A stretch of 36,354 bases of DNA from Deltaproteobacteria bacterium. Its GTDB lineage: Bacteria; Myxococcota_A; UBA9160; SMWR01. Positions 23,936 to 34,343 of this stretch are shown piece after piece. Positions within the stretch are counted from its first letter, which is position 1; every line of letters begins with the position of its first letter. A program made the position numbers and the translations under genes. The notes under the pieces were generated by a model, which saw only the letters and a program-made list of their open reading frames with translations, was not told the origin of the DNA and searched no databases. The stretch spans positions 1 to 36,354 of the forward strand of contig SMWR01000054.1 of NCBI GenBank assembly GCA_004356735.1, written 5' to 3'.

Positions 23936-26617
23936 ATGTCGCGCGATCAGAAGGCCCCTTCCCGCATCGTCATCATCGACGGCACGAACGCGCTCTACCG
24001 CGCCTTCTTTGCCCTTCCCGGCTTACGGGCGCCCGACGGAAGCCCGACGAACGCGGCCTACGGCTTCGTCACCATGTTGGGCAAGGTGATCCGGGAAGAG
24101 CAGGCGGACGCCGTCATCGTTGTCTTCGACGCCCGCGGCAAGACATTTCGCCACGCCCTCTATGCGGACTACAAGGCCGGTCGCGAGGCGCAGCCAGAGG
24201 ATTTGTCGGCGCAGATTCCCCTGGTCCACGAGCTGGTCGAGGCGCATCGGATTCCCATCCTCGAGGTGCCCGACTTCGAGGCCGACGATGTGATCGCGAC
24301 ATTGGTGGCCCGTGCTCCGAAGGCCGCCCGAGTCTTCATCGTTTCCACGGACAAGGACCTGATGCAGCTGGTCAATGAGAACGTGATGCTCCTCGACGGC
24401 TTGCAGGGCCGGCGCTACGACTCGGCGGCGGTGGAGGAGCGCTTCGGAGTTCCGCCCGACAAAGTTCTTGACGTGCGCGCCCTGGTCGGCGACCCCAGTG
24501 ACAACATCCCAGGTGTCCGGGGAATCGGCGCCAAGGGTGCGGCCCAACTGATCACCGAATGGGGCGATCTCGAGAACCTGCTCCAGCACGTGGACGAAGT
24601 GAAGGCGAAGCGTGCGCGAAACGCCCTGGGCGAACACGCCGAGGACGCCCGCCTGTCGAAGCAGCTCTCGACACTGCGCACCGATGTGCCGCTGCCCCTC
24701 GAGCTTTCCGACGCCGTCCTGACCGGGCCCGACGTGGATCGGCTGCGCGCGCTCTACGAGCGGTTGGGATTCACCCGCCTGCTCGAAACCCTCGATGGCG
24801 CTTCGACCACGACCGGCGAGGGCGCCGCGCCCCGCGTCGACGTGACCATCGTAAAGAGCCAGGCCGGTCTCGACGCCGTTCTCGAAGAACTCGCCAAGCT
24901 GCCGAACGCCACCCTGCTGCCGGTGCTGGACGAGGCGGGGCCCCTGGCTGGCTCCGCCGTCGGGCTGGCGATCGCTCTCGAGGGCGGACGGGCCGCGTAC
25001 CTCTCCCTGGACGAGGATGCGCTACCGCTCGTCGAGGTGGCTTCCAGGCTCGAGCCGTTGCTGGGCGCACTGGGTTCGGTGGCCTGGGCGGGCTGGCAAT
25101 CGAAGCTGACCCAGATCCTGTTCAGCGAGTGCGGAGTGTCTCTCAAGGTTCCCCACTTCGACGCCGAGATCGCGGCTGGGCTGCTCGACTCTTCCGCTGG
25201 GCACACGTTGCCCGCCGTGGCGGCTGAAGCTCTCGGCGCGAAGCTCCGCTCCTGGCAGGAGCTGGCCGGGCGGGGCGCCAAGGCAACGCCGGTGCGCGAG
25301 CTGACGCTGTCCGACGTGGCCCTGTGGGCGGGTGAATCGGTCTGTGCAGTCGCGGCTCTGCTGCCGGGACTGACCCGTCGACTGGACGCCGACGGCCTCA
25401 CCGACCTCTTCGAAGCCGTGGAGCTGCCGCTCACGGGCGTGCTGGCCCGCATGGAGCGCACCGGCGTGCGGGTCGACGAGGACAAGCTCGAGGAGCTGTC
25501 CCGCGAGTACGCGGACCAGCTCGATGGCATCGAGAAGGAGATTCACCGCATGGCGGGTGAAGAGTTCCTGATCTCGTCACCCAAGCAGCTCCAGAAGATC
25601 CTGTTCGAGAAGCTCAAGCTACCGGCCATCCGGAAGACCAAGACCGGCTACTCGACCGACGAGGACGTGCTCGAGCAGCTCTCGGCCGAGCACGAATTGC
25701 CCGAGCGGGTGCTGGCCTTCCGCCGGCTGTCGAAGCTCAAGAACACCTACGTGGACGCTCTGCCGCCGTTGGTGAACGAGCGCACCGGGCGCATCCATCC
25801 CACCTTTCATCAGCTCGGCGCGGCGACGGGCAGGCTCTCGGCGACCCAGCCCAACGTCCAGAACATCCCGATCCGCACGCCGGAAGGCGTGCGCATCCGC
25901 GAGGCCTTCATTCCCGCCGAGGGTTACCTGCTGCTCTCGGCCGACTACTCCCAGGTGGAGCTGCGCATCCTGGCCCACTATTCCGAAGACCAGAGCCTGA
26001 TCACAGCCTTTCAGTCGGGCGAGGACATCCACCGCCGCACCGCGGCCGAGGTGGCCGGGATCAGGCCGGACGAGGTCGACGACGACCAGCGGGCGCGGGC
26101 CAAGGCCGTCAATTTCGGAATCATCTACGGGTCGTCGGCCTTTGGTCTCGCGAGACAGCTCGGCATCAGGTCGGCCGAGGCCCAGCAGACGATCGACGCT
26201 TATTTCGAGCGGTACTCGGGCGTGCGCCGCTTCCTGGACGAGACCCTCGCCAAGGCACGCGAGCGGGGCTACGTGACCACCTACCTGGGCCGCAGGCGCT
26301 ACCTGCCGGATCTGGGCTCACGCAACCGGACCCTGCGCCAGGCGGCCGAACGCATGGCCGTCAACTCGGTCATCCAGGGCACGGCGGCCGACCTGATCAA
26401 GCAGGCCATGGTGGCCGTGGACGCCGACCTGACTGCCAGCGGTTCGCGGGCGCGCATGATCCTCCAGGTCCACGACGAGCTGGTCTTCGAGGTGCCGGAG
26501 GCCGAGGCCGAGGCCCTGGCAGCTCGTGTCGTGGCGCAGATGGAGCAGGTGCTGCCGCTCCGGGTTCCGTTGCGGGTGCACGCGGCAATCGGCCGGAACT
26601 GGCGGGAAGCCCATTGA
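23936..26617 (+). CDS. polA: DNA polymerase I
   Basis: PolA fills gaps and removes Okazaki primers. The 893-aa product has the three usual regions. The N-terminal 5'-3' nuclease shows IVIIDGTNALYRAFF, FEADDVIATL and GDPSDNIPGVRGIGAKGA. The C-terminal polymerase shows motif A SADYSQVELRIL, motif B RAKAVNFGIIYGSSAFGLA and motif C QVHDELVFEV. The middle 3'-5' exonuclease is degenerate: the DTE site reads LDEAG, the second motif reads AGWQSKLTQILF with no Asp, and the last reads LWAGESVCAV with no Asp. Proofreading is probably absent, as in Taq and Bacillus enzymes. The ATG at 23936 gives the standard N-terminus; an ATG at 23909 adds nine residues. Confidence 0.95.
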   Translation: MSRDQKAPSRIVIIDGTNALYRAFFALPGLRAPDGSPTNAAYGFVTMLGKVIREEQADAVIVVFDARGKTFRHALYADYKAGREAQPEDLSAQIPLVHELVEAHRIPILEVPDFEADDVIATLVARAPKAARVFIVSTDKDLMQLVNENVMLLDGLQGRRYDSAAVEERFGVPPDKVLDVRALVGDPSDNIPGVRGIGAKGAAQLITEWGDLENLLQHVDEVKAKRARNALGEHAEDARLSKQLSTLRTDVPLPLELSDAVLTGPDVDRLRALYERLGFTRLLETLDGASTTTGEGAAPRVDVTIVKSQAGLDAVLEELAKLPNATLLPVLDEAGPLAGSAVGLAIALEGGRAAYLSLDEDALPLVEVASRLEPLLGALGSVAWAGWQSKLTQILFSECGVSLKVPHFDAEIAAGLLDSSAGHTLPAVAAEALGAKLRSWQELAGRGAKATPVRELTLSDVALWAGESVCAVAALLPGLTRRLDADGLTDLFEAVELPLTGVLARMERTGVRVDEDKLEELSREYADQLDGIEKEIHRMAGEEFLISSPKQLQKILFEKLKLPAIRKTKTGYSTDEDVLEQLSAEHELPERVLAFRRLSKLKNTYVDALPPLVNERTGRIHPTFHQLGAATGRLSATQPNVQNIPIRTPEGVRIREAFIPAEGYLLLSADYSQVELRILAHYSEDQSLITAFQSGEDIHRRTAAEVAGIRPDEVDDDQRARAKAVNFGIIYGSSAFGLARQLGIRSAEAQQTIDAYFERYSGVRRFLDETLAKARERGYVTTYLGRRRYLPDLGSRNRTLRQAAERMAVNSVIQGTAADLIKQAMVAVDADLTASGSRARMILQVHDELVFEVPEAEAEALAARVVAQMEQVLPLRVPLRVHAAIGRNWREAH

Positions 26618-26621
26618 GGCC

Positions 26622-26646
26622 GCCCGTAAGCGCCTGAAATACGGGC
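26622..26646 (+). terminator. Possible polA terminator
   Basis: GCCCGTA (26622-26628) and TACGGGC (26640-26646) form a seven-base stem with an 11-base loop, five bases after the polA stop, followed by TTCC. The same bases fall within the recombinase remnant read on the other strand. Confidence 0.4.
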
Positions 26647-26648
26647 TT

Positions 26649-26858
26649 CCCTGTGGGGTGGGGGGACTTTGGCTCGGGACAGAGCCGGGCGAAGAGGTCT
26701 GCGAAGTTCTCCCTTCGGCTTCGGTCCCACGTCTCGGCCGGCGCAGCCTCCAGCACGTCCATGTCGTCGTAATGCCGCTCGGCTACGGCGGAGGACTCGT
26801 GGCCGATCGCCAGCTCCACCTGCTTGGCTGGGACGCCCCACTGCTTGACGGTAAGCCG
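26649..26858 (-). pseudogene. C-terminal remnant of a tyrosine recombinase/integrase
   Basis: On the minus strand the frame after a stop at 26859-26861 reads VKQWGVPAKQVELAIGHESS then AVAERHYDDMDVL. This is the end of a tyrosine recombinase: the GH dipeptide before the catalytic tyrosine motif, with HY as the probable nucleophile region. The part with the other catalytic Arg and His residues is missing, and no natural stop is met before the frame enters antisense polA. Both ends are therefore damaged. It marks an old integration beside polA. Confidence 0.6.
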
Positions 26859-26920
26859 TCAGCCGAGTTTGGACATTTTGGGTCTCTGATCTACGGGAGG
26901 GTTCCGGGCTCCGAGGGGAG

Positions 26921-27400
26921 ATGGAATCCATCGCCAAGAAGGCATCGGCAGAGAAGGCGGTGCGAGACATTCGGCGCAGAACTGGACGACGCTTCTCGGC
27001 TGAAGAGAAGATCCGGATCGTGATTGAGGGTCTGCGGGGAGAGGAGAGCATCACCTCGCTGTGCCACCACGAAGGCATCGTGGCCAACCGCTGCTACCGC
27101 GGGAGCAAGGAGTTTCTGGAGGCGGGCAAGAAGCGCCTGCTGGGAGACACGCCGCGAGCAGCGAGTTCCAGCGAGGTCCCCGAGCTTCGCCAGGAAAACG
27201 CCCGACTCAAAGAGCTGGTGGCGGAGACGGTGCTTGAGAACCGTCTGGCACTATCAGATCTGGGCCCCCGCCGGCTGTCTGCCGCGGGGCATGGTTCCCG
27301 TGGGCCACCCCGCGGTTCGCGGCCGCTGCCCGAAGCGCCCGCTTCCCAGCTACCGCAGCCCCGAGAACGCCTGATCGATTCGGCACGAGCCTCCCGCTGA
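26921..27400 (+). pseudogene. IS3-family transposase OrfA remnant
   Basis: The first 110 or so residues match IS3-type OrfA, the DNA-binding half of the transposase: SAEKAVRDIRRRTGRRFSAE, IRIVIEGLRGEESITSLC with a helix-turn-helix, GIVANRCYRGSKEFLEAG, and a leucine-zipper-like ELRQENARLKELVAETVLEN. After residue 110 (near 27250) the frame becomes Arg/Pro-rich and loses similarity. No OrfB catalytic domain follows, so the element is cut off on its right. The start at 26921 has a GAGGGGAG site directly before it. The original left end probably lies between 26862 and 26920. Confidence 0.8.
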
Positions 27401-27470
27401 TTCCGCGTGGTGGCTGACGAGCCGGAGCCGGTGTTTGATCCGACGAAGGCCGGACCGACGGGTGCTGCGG

Positions 27471-29033
27471 CTACGGAGCCCCCCGCGGGCTCCGGGTCCG
27501 TTGAGCGGGCAACAGCTTCCCAGTTCCGGCCTCCGCGATGAAGACAGGTCCCGAGATCACGCGCTGACTGGCCGGGTTGATGAATTTGACCGACTGCAAA
27601 ACCTCCTCGGGGCAGCTGAGCGCACACACGTAAAGGGGCCGGACGTTCCAGCCTGCTCTCCAGGTGGAATCGCGATAGAACAGTTGGTTGACGATGTGGA
27701 TCTCGCCGTGTCGATGCACCTGATCGACCGTCGATGCGACGAAGCGGCTGGTGGCGTGAGCGAACTCGCGAGAGCTCTGCCGAAACGATTGCTGCGTCAC
27801 CTGGATCTGGTAGACGTTGGCGACCAGAACCAGTGCGAGCCAGCCGAAAGCCGCGAAGCGCGGAACCGCTGATCGCGCGTCCTTTCGGAAGACCCTCAGG
27901 TGTGTGAAGACGAGACCAAACGCGATGGCCGCTGCGCCCCAGGGGAAGTAGCGGTAGCGGTCTACCCGCCCGAACCACTCCACGCCACGGTAGAGCCGGA
28001 GCGGGATCGGGATGGAGTAGCCGATCACGAGCGTCAGCATCAGCACCGCGAGGAGGGGGACGAACTTCGTCCCCGTGATGCGGCGGTAGTCGAAGAGCAA
28101 GGCCACGGCGCTCAGTGTGAGCGCCACCAACCAGGGCCCAGCGCGGATTGATCCCACGAGCGCGTCGGTGCCTGCCGCCGGAAGCGCGAAGCCGACATAC
28201 AGCCCATGGGTGAGGAGCCGAAGGGACTGCACCAGGGCAGCGTACCCTCCTTGTTCGAGGCTCAGTGCGTCGAGTGTGCTCGGCGTGACGTGGAGTGACC
28301 GCAACGCGAGGAACGAGCCGGTCACCGCTAGATACCCCGCGATCGAGAGCGCGCGCTGCGTTCGTGTGGATTGCCAAGCTTCAGCGCTCGGGCGGGCGGC
28401 GATGACCGCGGCATACAGGAGCGGCAGCTCGGCACCCATCGTGAAACTCGTCAGCATCAGTCCATGGGCGACCAGCGATAGCGCGAGATCGCGGGTTCGC
28501 GCCGTCGCGCAATACGAGAGGAAGCGCTCGAAGCTGACGAAGAAGAACAGGGTGCCGAGAAGCTGTCCCTGGGTCGTGATCCAAAGAATGGTGTTCGCGT
28601 GCCCCATGGTCAAACCGAACATCGCCGCGGCCACGACCGCGGCAGGCCCGCTCCGCGTCAGTCGCAACGCCAGGCGATGGAGCGCCAGCAGGTTCAGGAT
28701 GTGAAGGGCGAGGCTGACGAGGTGGTATCCCCAGGGTGCGTCACCGAAGAGGGCGAACTGAACCGCCCACGCAGCTCGCAGCAGCGGCTGCCAGTGGACG
28801 CCGGAGACGGGTTGAACCAACTTATCGTACGAGAGGCCTTGGTGGCGAGCCTCGGCGAGATTCCGGAAATCATCAGCCGCGAAGCCGTCGGCGAGCATTC
28901 CGATGTAGACGATGGCAACCGTCGCCGCGAGCAGACAGACGATTCCCACCGATCCGATCGGCAACCCCGCCCAGGAACCGCTCGGAGGGCGTCTGCCCTC
29001 GTCCGGATTCGATAAATGTGTCAACGCAATCAT
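27471..29033 (-). CDS. Polytopic membrane protein, GT-C glycosyltransferase-like
   Basis: The 520-aa protein has about eleven hydrophobic segments. Soon after the first is an acidic pair in GFAADDFRNLAEA, placed like the catalytic DD of GT-C glycosyltransferases that use lipid-phosphate sugars. HLVSLALHILNLLALHRLALR and a C-terminal soluble domain follow. Family members transfer sugars to lipids or proteins on the outer face of the inner membrane; donor and acceptor are unknown. The ATG at 29033 was chosen because the frame upstream to 29291 is unlike protein. The gene is internal to the island and has the same orientation as the two genes on its right. A hairpin (27475-27493) lies in its last codons. 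Confidence 0.75.
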   Translation of the reverse strand: MIALTHLSNPDEGRRPPSGSWAGLPIGSVGIVCLLAATVAIVYIGMLADGFAADDFRNLAEARHQGLSYDKLVQPVSGVHWQPLLRAAWAVQFALFGDAPWGYHLVSLALHILNLLALHRLALRLTRSGPAAVVAAAMFGLTMGHANTILWITTQGQLLGTLFFFVSFERFLSYCATARTRDLALSLVAHGLMLTSFTMGAELPLLYAAVIAARPSAEAWQSTRTQRALSIAGYLAVTGSFLALRSLHVTPSTLDALSLEQGGYAALVQSLRLLTHGLYVGFALPAAGTDALVGSIRAGPWLVALTLSAVALLFDYRRITGTKFVPLLAVLMLTLVIGYSIPIPLRLYRGVEWFGRVDRYRYFPWGAAAIAFGLVFTHLRVFRKDARSAVPRFAAFGWLALVLVANVYQIQVTQQSFRQSSREFAHATSRFVASTVDQVHRHGEIHIVNQLFYRDSTWRAGWNVRPLYVCALSCPEEVLQSVKFINPASQRVISGPVFIAEAGTGKLLPAQRTRSPRGAP

Positions 29034-29628
29034 GGTCGGCGACGCGAGCCGGGTAACTGTTCGTTTCCTTCTCGTTGGTTCGAATCGAAGGGGCCTCGGG
29101 GATAGATTGCTGTGCTGTGCGCTTTCGTGCCAATCGTGCAGGTCGTCAGACTTTCTCGGACAGTTGAACCGTTCTTTTTCAAGAGGGTTCCAACTCCCGT
29201 CTGCGGCTAGCTCGCGTTTCGCAGATACTCTTTCTTGCTTCGTTTCAATGTCAAGCGCCTGATTCTTTCTCTGCGGTTGAGGATTGCACATTGGCGACCG
29301 TGGTACATGTCGTCCGGCGTCACGTTGCAGCTGGATTCGTGGACCCGCTCAGGGTTGCAGTCCTCCACGAAGCGAGTGATGCCGGCTGGTCCGATCTGGC
29401 GCGATCAGCGGCACATCCGGGACGGGTGCGACCGCAGAAGGTCGGAACGCAGTGCCCGGTGGCGCCGGCGGCCCTGGGAACCGCCATGGGGGCGGCGCCG
29501 ACGAAGAGGAGTACGAGGGCCGATGCGAGCGCGAGTCGAAGCCGGTTGAGCTCCGCTGGCTTCCCGGGACCCTCGCGTGGATCATTGCTCCAATCTGTCC
29601 AGACTCGGCTGACGGCTCGCAAACGCCA
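29034..29628. other. Gene-poor gap with lower-GC upstream region
   Basis: The part 29034-29280 is richer in A and T than its surroundings and probably holds the promoter of the gene to its left. A TTGACA box reads on the minus strand near 29250, but its -10 partner is weak. The part 29320-29622 holds a possible fragment described separately. I see no other feature. Confidence 0.4.
29320..29622 (-). pseudogene. Fragment of a secreted cysteine-containing protein
   Basis: The frame encodes a convincing signal-peptide-like segment (LRLALASALVLLFVGAAP), then GHCVPTFCGRTRPGCAADRA and a short tail to a stop at 29320. No good start codon precedes the signal; an ATG near 29585 is in another frame. 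The CG-x-x-PGC pattern resembles N-terminal parts of secreted proteins common in deltaproteobacterial genomes. It is probably a broken gene. Confidence 0.3.
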
Positions 29629-31107
29629 CTAGGCGAGGATTCCCGGTACGACCTCGCCGGCGACGTCGGTCAGGCGGAACGCGCGCCCTTGGAATCGATA
29701 CGTGAGCCGCTCGTGGTCGAGCCCGAGCAGATGCAGGATGGTCGCCTGCAGGTCGTGTACGTGCACTGGGTTTTCGACGATCCGGTAGCCGAGGTCGTCT
29801 GTTTGGCCGTAGGTGAGGCCGGCCTTGATGCCACCGCCCGCCATCCAGATACAGAATGCGTCCGGGTGATGATCGCGACCGCGTTTTTTGCCCCCGCCTC
29901 CACGCTGAAGCAAGGGCGTGCGGCCGAACTCGCCGCACCAGATGACGAGAGTGTCATCGAGGAGCCCTCGCTGACGCAGATCTTTGACGAGTGCCGCCGA
30001 CGCGCGATCCACCTGCCGACATTTCACGGGAAGATTTCCGAAGACGTCCAGGTGATGATCCCAACCACCGTCATAGAGCTCAACGAACCGAACACCGCGC
30101 TCCACGAGACGGCGAGCCAGTAGGCAATTGTTGGCGAAGGAGGCCTCTCCGGATATGGCACCATACATCTCGCGCACTGATTCCCGCTCTTCGGAAAGGT
30201 CCATCAGTTCGGGGATCGACGTCTGCATACGAAAGGCGAGTTCGTACTGAGCGATGCGCGTAGCGATCTCGGGATCACCGACAGTTTCCAGATTCTCCTC
30301 ATTCAGGGCGCGAATGGCGTCCAGAATACGCCGCCGGTCCGCTCGCTCGATTCCCCTGGGGTCCGACAGGAAGAACATCGGCTCGTCCCCCCCGCGAAAT
30401 TCGACGCCGCGATACACGCTGGGTAGGAAGCCGTTGCTCCACAAGTCCCTACCGGCACCTACGAACACGCCGCTGCTCATTACGACGTAAGCCGGAAGAT
30501 TCTGGTTTTCGCTTCCGAGGCCGCGGACCACCCAGGAACCGAAACTCGGTCGCCCGTAGCGAAAGAACCCGGTGTGGAGCACGAGTTGAGCGGGTACGTG
30601 GTTGTTCTGATCGGTGTGCACACTCTTGATCACGGCGATGTCGTCGACGACCTCGGAGAGGTGGGGAAGCAGCTCTGAAACCTCGGTACCACTTTCTCCG
30701 CGCCGTGAGAACGCATAGGGTGTCCCCAACAGGTGCGGATGACCACGGATTTGCGCGAATCGTGCCTTCTCACACAACTCTGCCGGGCACGGCTGACCAT
30801 CGTGTTGCTGGAGCATTGGCTTGTAGTCGAGTAGATCGAGTTGGGATGGACCACCGAGCATGTGCATCAGAATGACGTTCTTTGCCCGCGGCTCGAAGTG
30901 CGGTCGTTGAACCGCGAGCGGGTCGTCGAGCCGTTGCGACGGATGGTCGGTGTGAGCCGGGGAAAATGGGCCCTCCGGTCGAAGCAGGGAGCCCAGCGCA
31001 ATCGCTCCGAGACCCAGACCCGCCGATCCGAGCAGGTCTCGACGCGTGAACCTTCGATCGGCCTCCGCCTGCGCGCGGCCGTCTTCAGCCGTTCGTGATC
31101 GTCTCAT
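29629..31107 (-). CDS. DUF1501 protein with Tat signal
   Basis: The 492-aa product belongs to DUF1501, a family with an alkaline-phosphatase/sulfatase-like fold that is abundant in Planctomycetes and nearly always encoded beside a PSD1/cytochrome protein. The N-terminus has a twin-arginine signal ([20 protein letters not shown]), so the folded protein is exported. Family blocks include [45 protein letters not shown] and [11 protein letters not shown], ending in [15 protein letters not shown] and [16 protein letters not shown]. The metal-site His and Asp residues expected of the fold appear intact. The function is unproven. Its start lies inside the end of the upstream gene (23-base overlap), so the two are one operon. 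Confidence 0.9.
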   Translation of the reverse strand: MRRSRTAEDGRAQAEADRRFTRRDLLGSAGLGLGAIALGSLLRPEGPFSPAHTDHPSQRLDDPLAVQRPHFEPRAKNVILMHMLGGPSQLDLLDYKPMLQQHDGQPCPAELCEKARFAQIRGHPHLLGTPYAFSRRGESGTEVSELLPHLSEVVDDIAVIKSVHTDQNNHVPAQLVLHTGFFRYGRPSFGSWVVRGLGSENQNLPAYVVMSSGVFVGAGRDLWSNGFLPSVYRGVEFRGGDEPMFFLSDPRGIERADRRRILDAIRALNEENLETVGDPEIATRIAQYELAFRMQTSIPELMDLSEERESVREMYGAISGEASFANNCLLARRLVERGVRFVELYDGGWDHHLDVFGNLPVKCRQVDRASAALVKDLRQRGLLDDTLVIWCGEFGRTPLLQRGGGGKKRGRDHHPDAFCIWMAGGGIKAGLTYGQTDDLGYRIVENPVHVHDLQATILHLLGLDHERLTYRFQGRAFRLTDVAGEVVPGILA

Positions 31108-33880
31108 CGAGATTCAGCAGCGTAGTGGCGACATAGAACCACGCAGCCCAGTCGAGCACGTTGATCCCGCGCGGAGGGCGTAGCGACGCGGCGAGGCTTC
31201 GGGCTCTGGCCGGGTTGCGCTCGTTGCGGTTCAACTCGTTACGATACAGCTCGTGCAGCAGGTCGGTCTCCCGCGGGTTTGGATGTCTGGCGACGGCGAG
31301 CTGAAAGCCATAGTCGATACGTTGCCGTGAGGTTGTCGCATTCGGAGCCCGCATGATCCGAACAGCGAGGGCGGCCGCGAGGTCGACGTATACGGAATCG
31401 TTCAGGAGCGTCAGAGCCTGGAGCGGTGTGTTGCTTCGCAGACGTCGAACGCACGTCGATGAACGGCTGGGGGCGTCGAAGTTGACGAAACTCGGGTAGA
31501 GACTCGTTCGTCTCCAGACCGTGTAGAGCCCGCGCCGATAGCGATCCCGGCCAGTCGACGGCAGATACTCCAGCTTCCGAAAGGCGCCCGCGGTCTTCTT
31601 CCACAAGCCCGGGGGCTGCTGGGGGTATACGGGTGGACCGAAGCGCTTTCGGTTGAGCTTGCCGCTGACGGCGAGGGCGTTGTCGCGGATCATTTCGGCA
31701 GTGAGACGCAGCCTCGGGCCGCGAGCATAGAGACTGTTTTGCGGATCCCGTTCGAGCTGCTCCGCATTCACCTGCGATGACTGCCGGTACGTCGAAGACG
31801 TCGCGATCAGACGGTGCATGTGTTTCATCGACCAGCCGTGTTCCACAAATTCGACCGCGAGCCAGTCGAGAAGAGCCCCGTGGCTCGGTGCTTCGCCTTT
31901 GGTGCCAAAGTCATCACGCGATTCGACGAGTCCGCGACCGAAGAACTCCGCCCACCAGCGATTCACCGTCACGCGTGCGACCAGGGGATTTTCGGGACTG
32001 ACGAGCCAACGGGCCAGACCGAGGCGGTTGGGCGGGGCGTCCTGTGGCAACGTGTGGAGAAACGACGGAGTCCCGGGCTCCACCTGCTCGCCGGGATTGA
32101 GAAAGCTTCCGCCCATCAGGATTTGGGTCGTGCGCTTTTCCTCCAGCTCGACCATCACGAGGGTCGTGGATGTCGCGCGCCCCATCGCTATCGGTGCGTT
32201 CTGTCGGCCAACGCCTTCGTCAGGAAGTTGCAACCAGGGGCCGATGAATTCAACACCCACCAAATTCTGCGCGTACCGGGTTTCGATCGGTGTGTTGTTG
32301 AAGTAGCTGAAGATCTGATAGTACTCGCGCTGGGTAATCGGATCGTGTTTGTGATCGTGGCACTGTGCGCACTCGATCGTGGTTCCGAGCCAGACCGTAC
32401 CCGTGACGTTCGTCCGGTCGACCACTTGGGCGATACGGTACTCTTCCGGATCCGCGCCGGCCTCTTCATTGGCCGGCGCTCCGCGGTGGAAGCCTGTCGC
32501 GATCCGTTGGTCGAGCGTTGGATCCGAAAGCAGATCTCCAGCGATCTGCTCGATCGTGAACTGATCGAAGGGCATGTCGCGATTCAGCGCCGTGATGACC
32601 CAATCGCGATACGGCCAGGACGCGCGCAGGCCGTCGAATTGATAACCGTTGCTGTCCGCGTAGCGCGCTGCGTCGAGCCAGGGCACGGCCCAGCGTTCGC
32701 CGTAGTACGGCGAGGCGAGTAAGCGGTCCACGACCGACTCGTAGGCGTTCGGCGAGGCGTTGCTCGCGAATGCGTTCACCTCCGCCGGCGTCGGCGGAAG
32801 CCCGATCAGGTCGAAGTAGACCCTCCGCAGCAGCGTGGCGCGGTTCGCCTCGGGCGCGGGGGACAGGCCTTCGGCCTCCATGTGGGCCAACACGAACGCG
32901 TCGATGGGGTTGAGAACCCATCCGGGAGACTCGACCGCGGGCACAGCGGGCCGTTCTGGCTTCACGTAGGCCCAATGGGACTCGATGGTCGCGTCCGCAA
33001 CCGTGGCCGACTCGGGCCAGTTCGCGCCCTGATCGATCCAGGCCTTGATCAAGGCGATCTGTTCGATCGGAAGGGGATCCTCGTTCTGCGGCATGCTTTT
33101 CTTCTTGTCCAAGGCCAGCAGCCGTCGAACCACTGTGCTGTGTTCCCCGTCGCCGGGGATCACCGCCTTTCCGGTTCTGCCTCCGCCGATGCTGAGATGT
33201 CGGGCGTCGAGCCGCAATTCGTGCCTCTGCTTCTTCGGGCCGTGGCACGAGTAACACGACGCCTCGAAGATGGGTTGCACGTCCCGCACGAAGTCCACGG
33301 TTCCAGTGGGCGCCACCGACGCCAGAGAAACCGGTTCCCGCTGGAAGAACGGGATCGCGGAGGTGAGGTAGTCGTCCCCGAGGACGAGCATCCCGCCGAA
33401 ATGTCCGCCGACGCTGACCGCGGCGCCGCACAACATCAGCCCCGCCACGTAAGCGCGTCGGAGCCACACTCCCGGTCGCACGCGCTCGGCGAAACAGAGC
33501 ACGGCCACCGCCACCGATCCCACGGCCGTGCCAACGCCAAGCCACCGGTGGGTCTCGAGCATCTCCGCGGCACGCCCCACGTAGTCAGCGTGGCTCCCGG
33601 CCTGCCAGCCCAAGAGCGCGGCCACGACCGCTCCGGCGGCGCCCAGGCGTAGACAAAAGAATGCCGTGTCCCCTGCGACCGGTCGCTGGCGAATCAGATT
33701 GAGCGCTTCCACCACGACCGCCGTGAGGAGAAGCGCGATCGGAAAGTGGACGGCCATTGGGTGCAGCCGCCCGAGCAACCGTCCCACCCAGGGGTCCGTC
33801 TCTCCGGCCCATGCCGTTCCGGCCGTAGCGGCCATCCAAACGCAGATCCCGATGAGTGACGACGTTTTGCCTCGTGTCAT
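31085..33880 (-). CDS. Planctomycete-type DUF2231-PSCyt1-PSCyt2-PSD1 protein
   Basis: The 931-aa protein is a modular exported cytochrome. Residues 1-26 look like a signal peptide. Residues 35-165 form a membrane domain of DUF2231 type with [20 protein letters not shown] and GGHFGG, whose histidines could hold heme b. PSCyt1 follows with one heme c motif, CYSCH (209-213). DUF1549 (PSCyt2) spans about 300-530 and has a second motif, CAQCH (504-508), within [13 protein letters not shown]. The C-terminal PSD1 (DUF1553) shows [17 protein letters not shown] and [12 protein letters not shown]. It is co-transcribed with the DUF1501 gene. The role is unknown; electron transfer during breakdown of a polymer outside the cytoplasm is a guess. 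This pairing is unusual next to otherwise deltaproteobacterial-type genes. Confidence 0.92.
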   Translation of the reverse strand: MTRGKTSSLIGICVWMAATAGTAWAGETDPWVGRLLGRLHPMAVHFPIALLLTAVVVEALNLIRQRPVAGDTAFFCLRLGAAGAVVAALLGWQAGSHADYVGRAAEMLETHRWLGVGTAVGSVAVAVLCFAERVRPGVWLRRAYVAGLMLCGAAVSVGGHFGGMLVLGDDYLTSAIPFFQREPVSLASVAPTGTVDFVRDVQPIFEASCYSCHGPKKQRHELRLDARHLSIGGGRTGKAVIPGDGEHSTVVRRLLALDKKKSMPQNEDPLPIEQIALIKAWIDQGANWPESATVADATIESHWAYVKPERPAVPAVESPGWVLNPIDAFVLAHMEAEGLSPAPEANRATLLRRVYFDLIGLPPTPAEVNAFASNASPNAYESVVDRLLASPYYGERWAVPWLDAARYADSNGYQFDGLRASWPYRDWVITALNRDMPFDQFTIEQIAGDLLSDPTLDQRIATGFHRGAPANEEAGADPEEYRIAQVVDRTNVTGTVWLGTTIECAQCHDHKHDPITQREYYQIFSYFNNTPIETRYAQNLVGVEFIGPWLQLPDEGVGRQNAPIAMGRATSTTLVMVELEEKRTTQILMGGSFLNPGEQVEPGTPSFLHTLPQDAPPNRLGLARWLVSPENPLVARVTVNRWWAEFFGRGLVESRDDFGTKGEAPSHGALLDWLAVEFVEHGWSMKHMHRLIATSSTYRQSSQVNAEQLERDPQNSLYARGPRLRLTAEMIRDNALAVSGKLNRKRFGPPVYPQQPPGLWKKTAGAFRKLEYLPSTGRDRYRRGLYTVWRRTSLYPSFVNFDAPSRSSTCVRRLRSNTPLQALTLLNDSVYVDLAAALAVRIMRAPNATTSRQRIDYGFQLAVARHPNPRETDLLHELYRNELNRNERNPARARSLAASLRPPRGINVLDWAAWFYVATTLLNLDETITNG

Positions 33881-34102
33881 ACCTTGATCCGCTGCCTGCA
33901 GCTCCGCTCCGATCCGTCAGGTTACCCCATCGAACTGTGATGGGTACGATCTCGTTGGACACGGAAGTTCTAGTACAACCGATGTTTTTACGAGGCGCCT
34001 CATGGGGCGTTTTTCTTCGAAGGGCACGTGCGGCTGGAGTTGCCCCGGTTCCGTAGACGGTCAAGCCCTCGGGCTCGTTGACCTTCGTTCGGGATCTCTT
34101 TT
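33881..34102. other. Upstream region of the PSD1 gene
   Basis: No gene is seen. The stretch around 33890-34000 is less GC-rich and must contain the minus-strand promoter of the PSD1-DUF1501 operon, but I cannot place clear -35 and -10 boxes. An AAGG lies just before the start at 33880. Confidence 0.35.
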
Positions 34103-34248
34103 CTACGCCACTGGTGACAAGTAGCCGAGCGCCGAGTGCCGACGATGCGGGTTGTCCCGGCCTTCTCGATGAAGTCGAAGACGGCCATCGCGGTCTCGTT
34201 GCGTCGTCCAGGCCCGCTTGCGGCGACTGCTGCCCTCGAGTGCCGCAC
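34103..34248 (-). pseudogene. IS3-family transposase OrfB C-terminal remnant
   Basis: Two frames on the minus strand together encode the last residues of an IS3-type integrase. One frame reads RRNETAMAVFDFIEK. The next, after a shift near 34165, reads NPHRRHSALGYLSPVA and ends TAG at 34103-34105. The N-P-x-R-R-H-S-x-L-G-Y-L-S-P signature is the classic OrfB end. The rest of OrfB and all of OrfA are missing. Its orientation is opposite to the OrfA remnant at 26921, so the island lies between fragments in inverted orientation. Confidence 0.78.
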
Positions 34249-34343
34249 GGCCCATCAGATGGGCGACTCGCTTGCGCCCTACGCGGGTTCCCTACAACGA
34301 ACTGAAAACCCCGATCCCGGGCTCGTTCTCATGACCCCGGGGG

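Noticed and set aside
26921-34248. One IS3 element split by insertion of the island
   Set aside because: The OrfA remnant is on the plus strand and the OrfB remnant on the minus strand, so a simple insertion into one element cannot explain them; two copies or an inversion would be needed.
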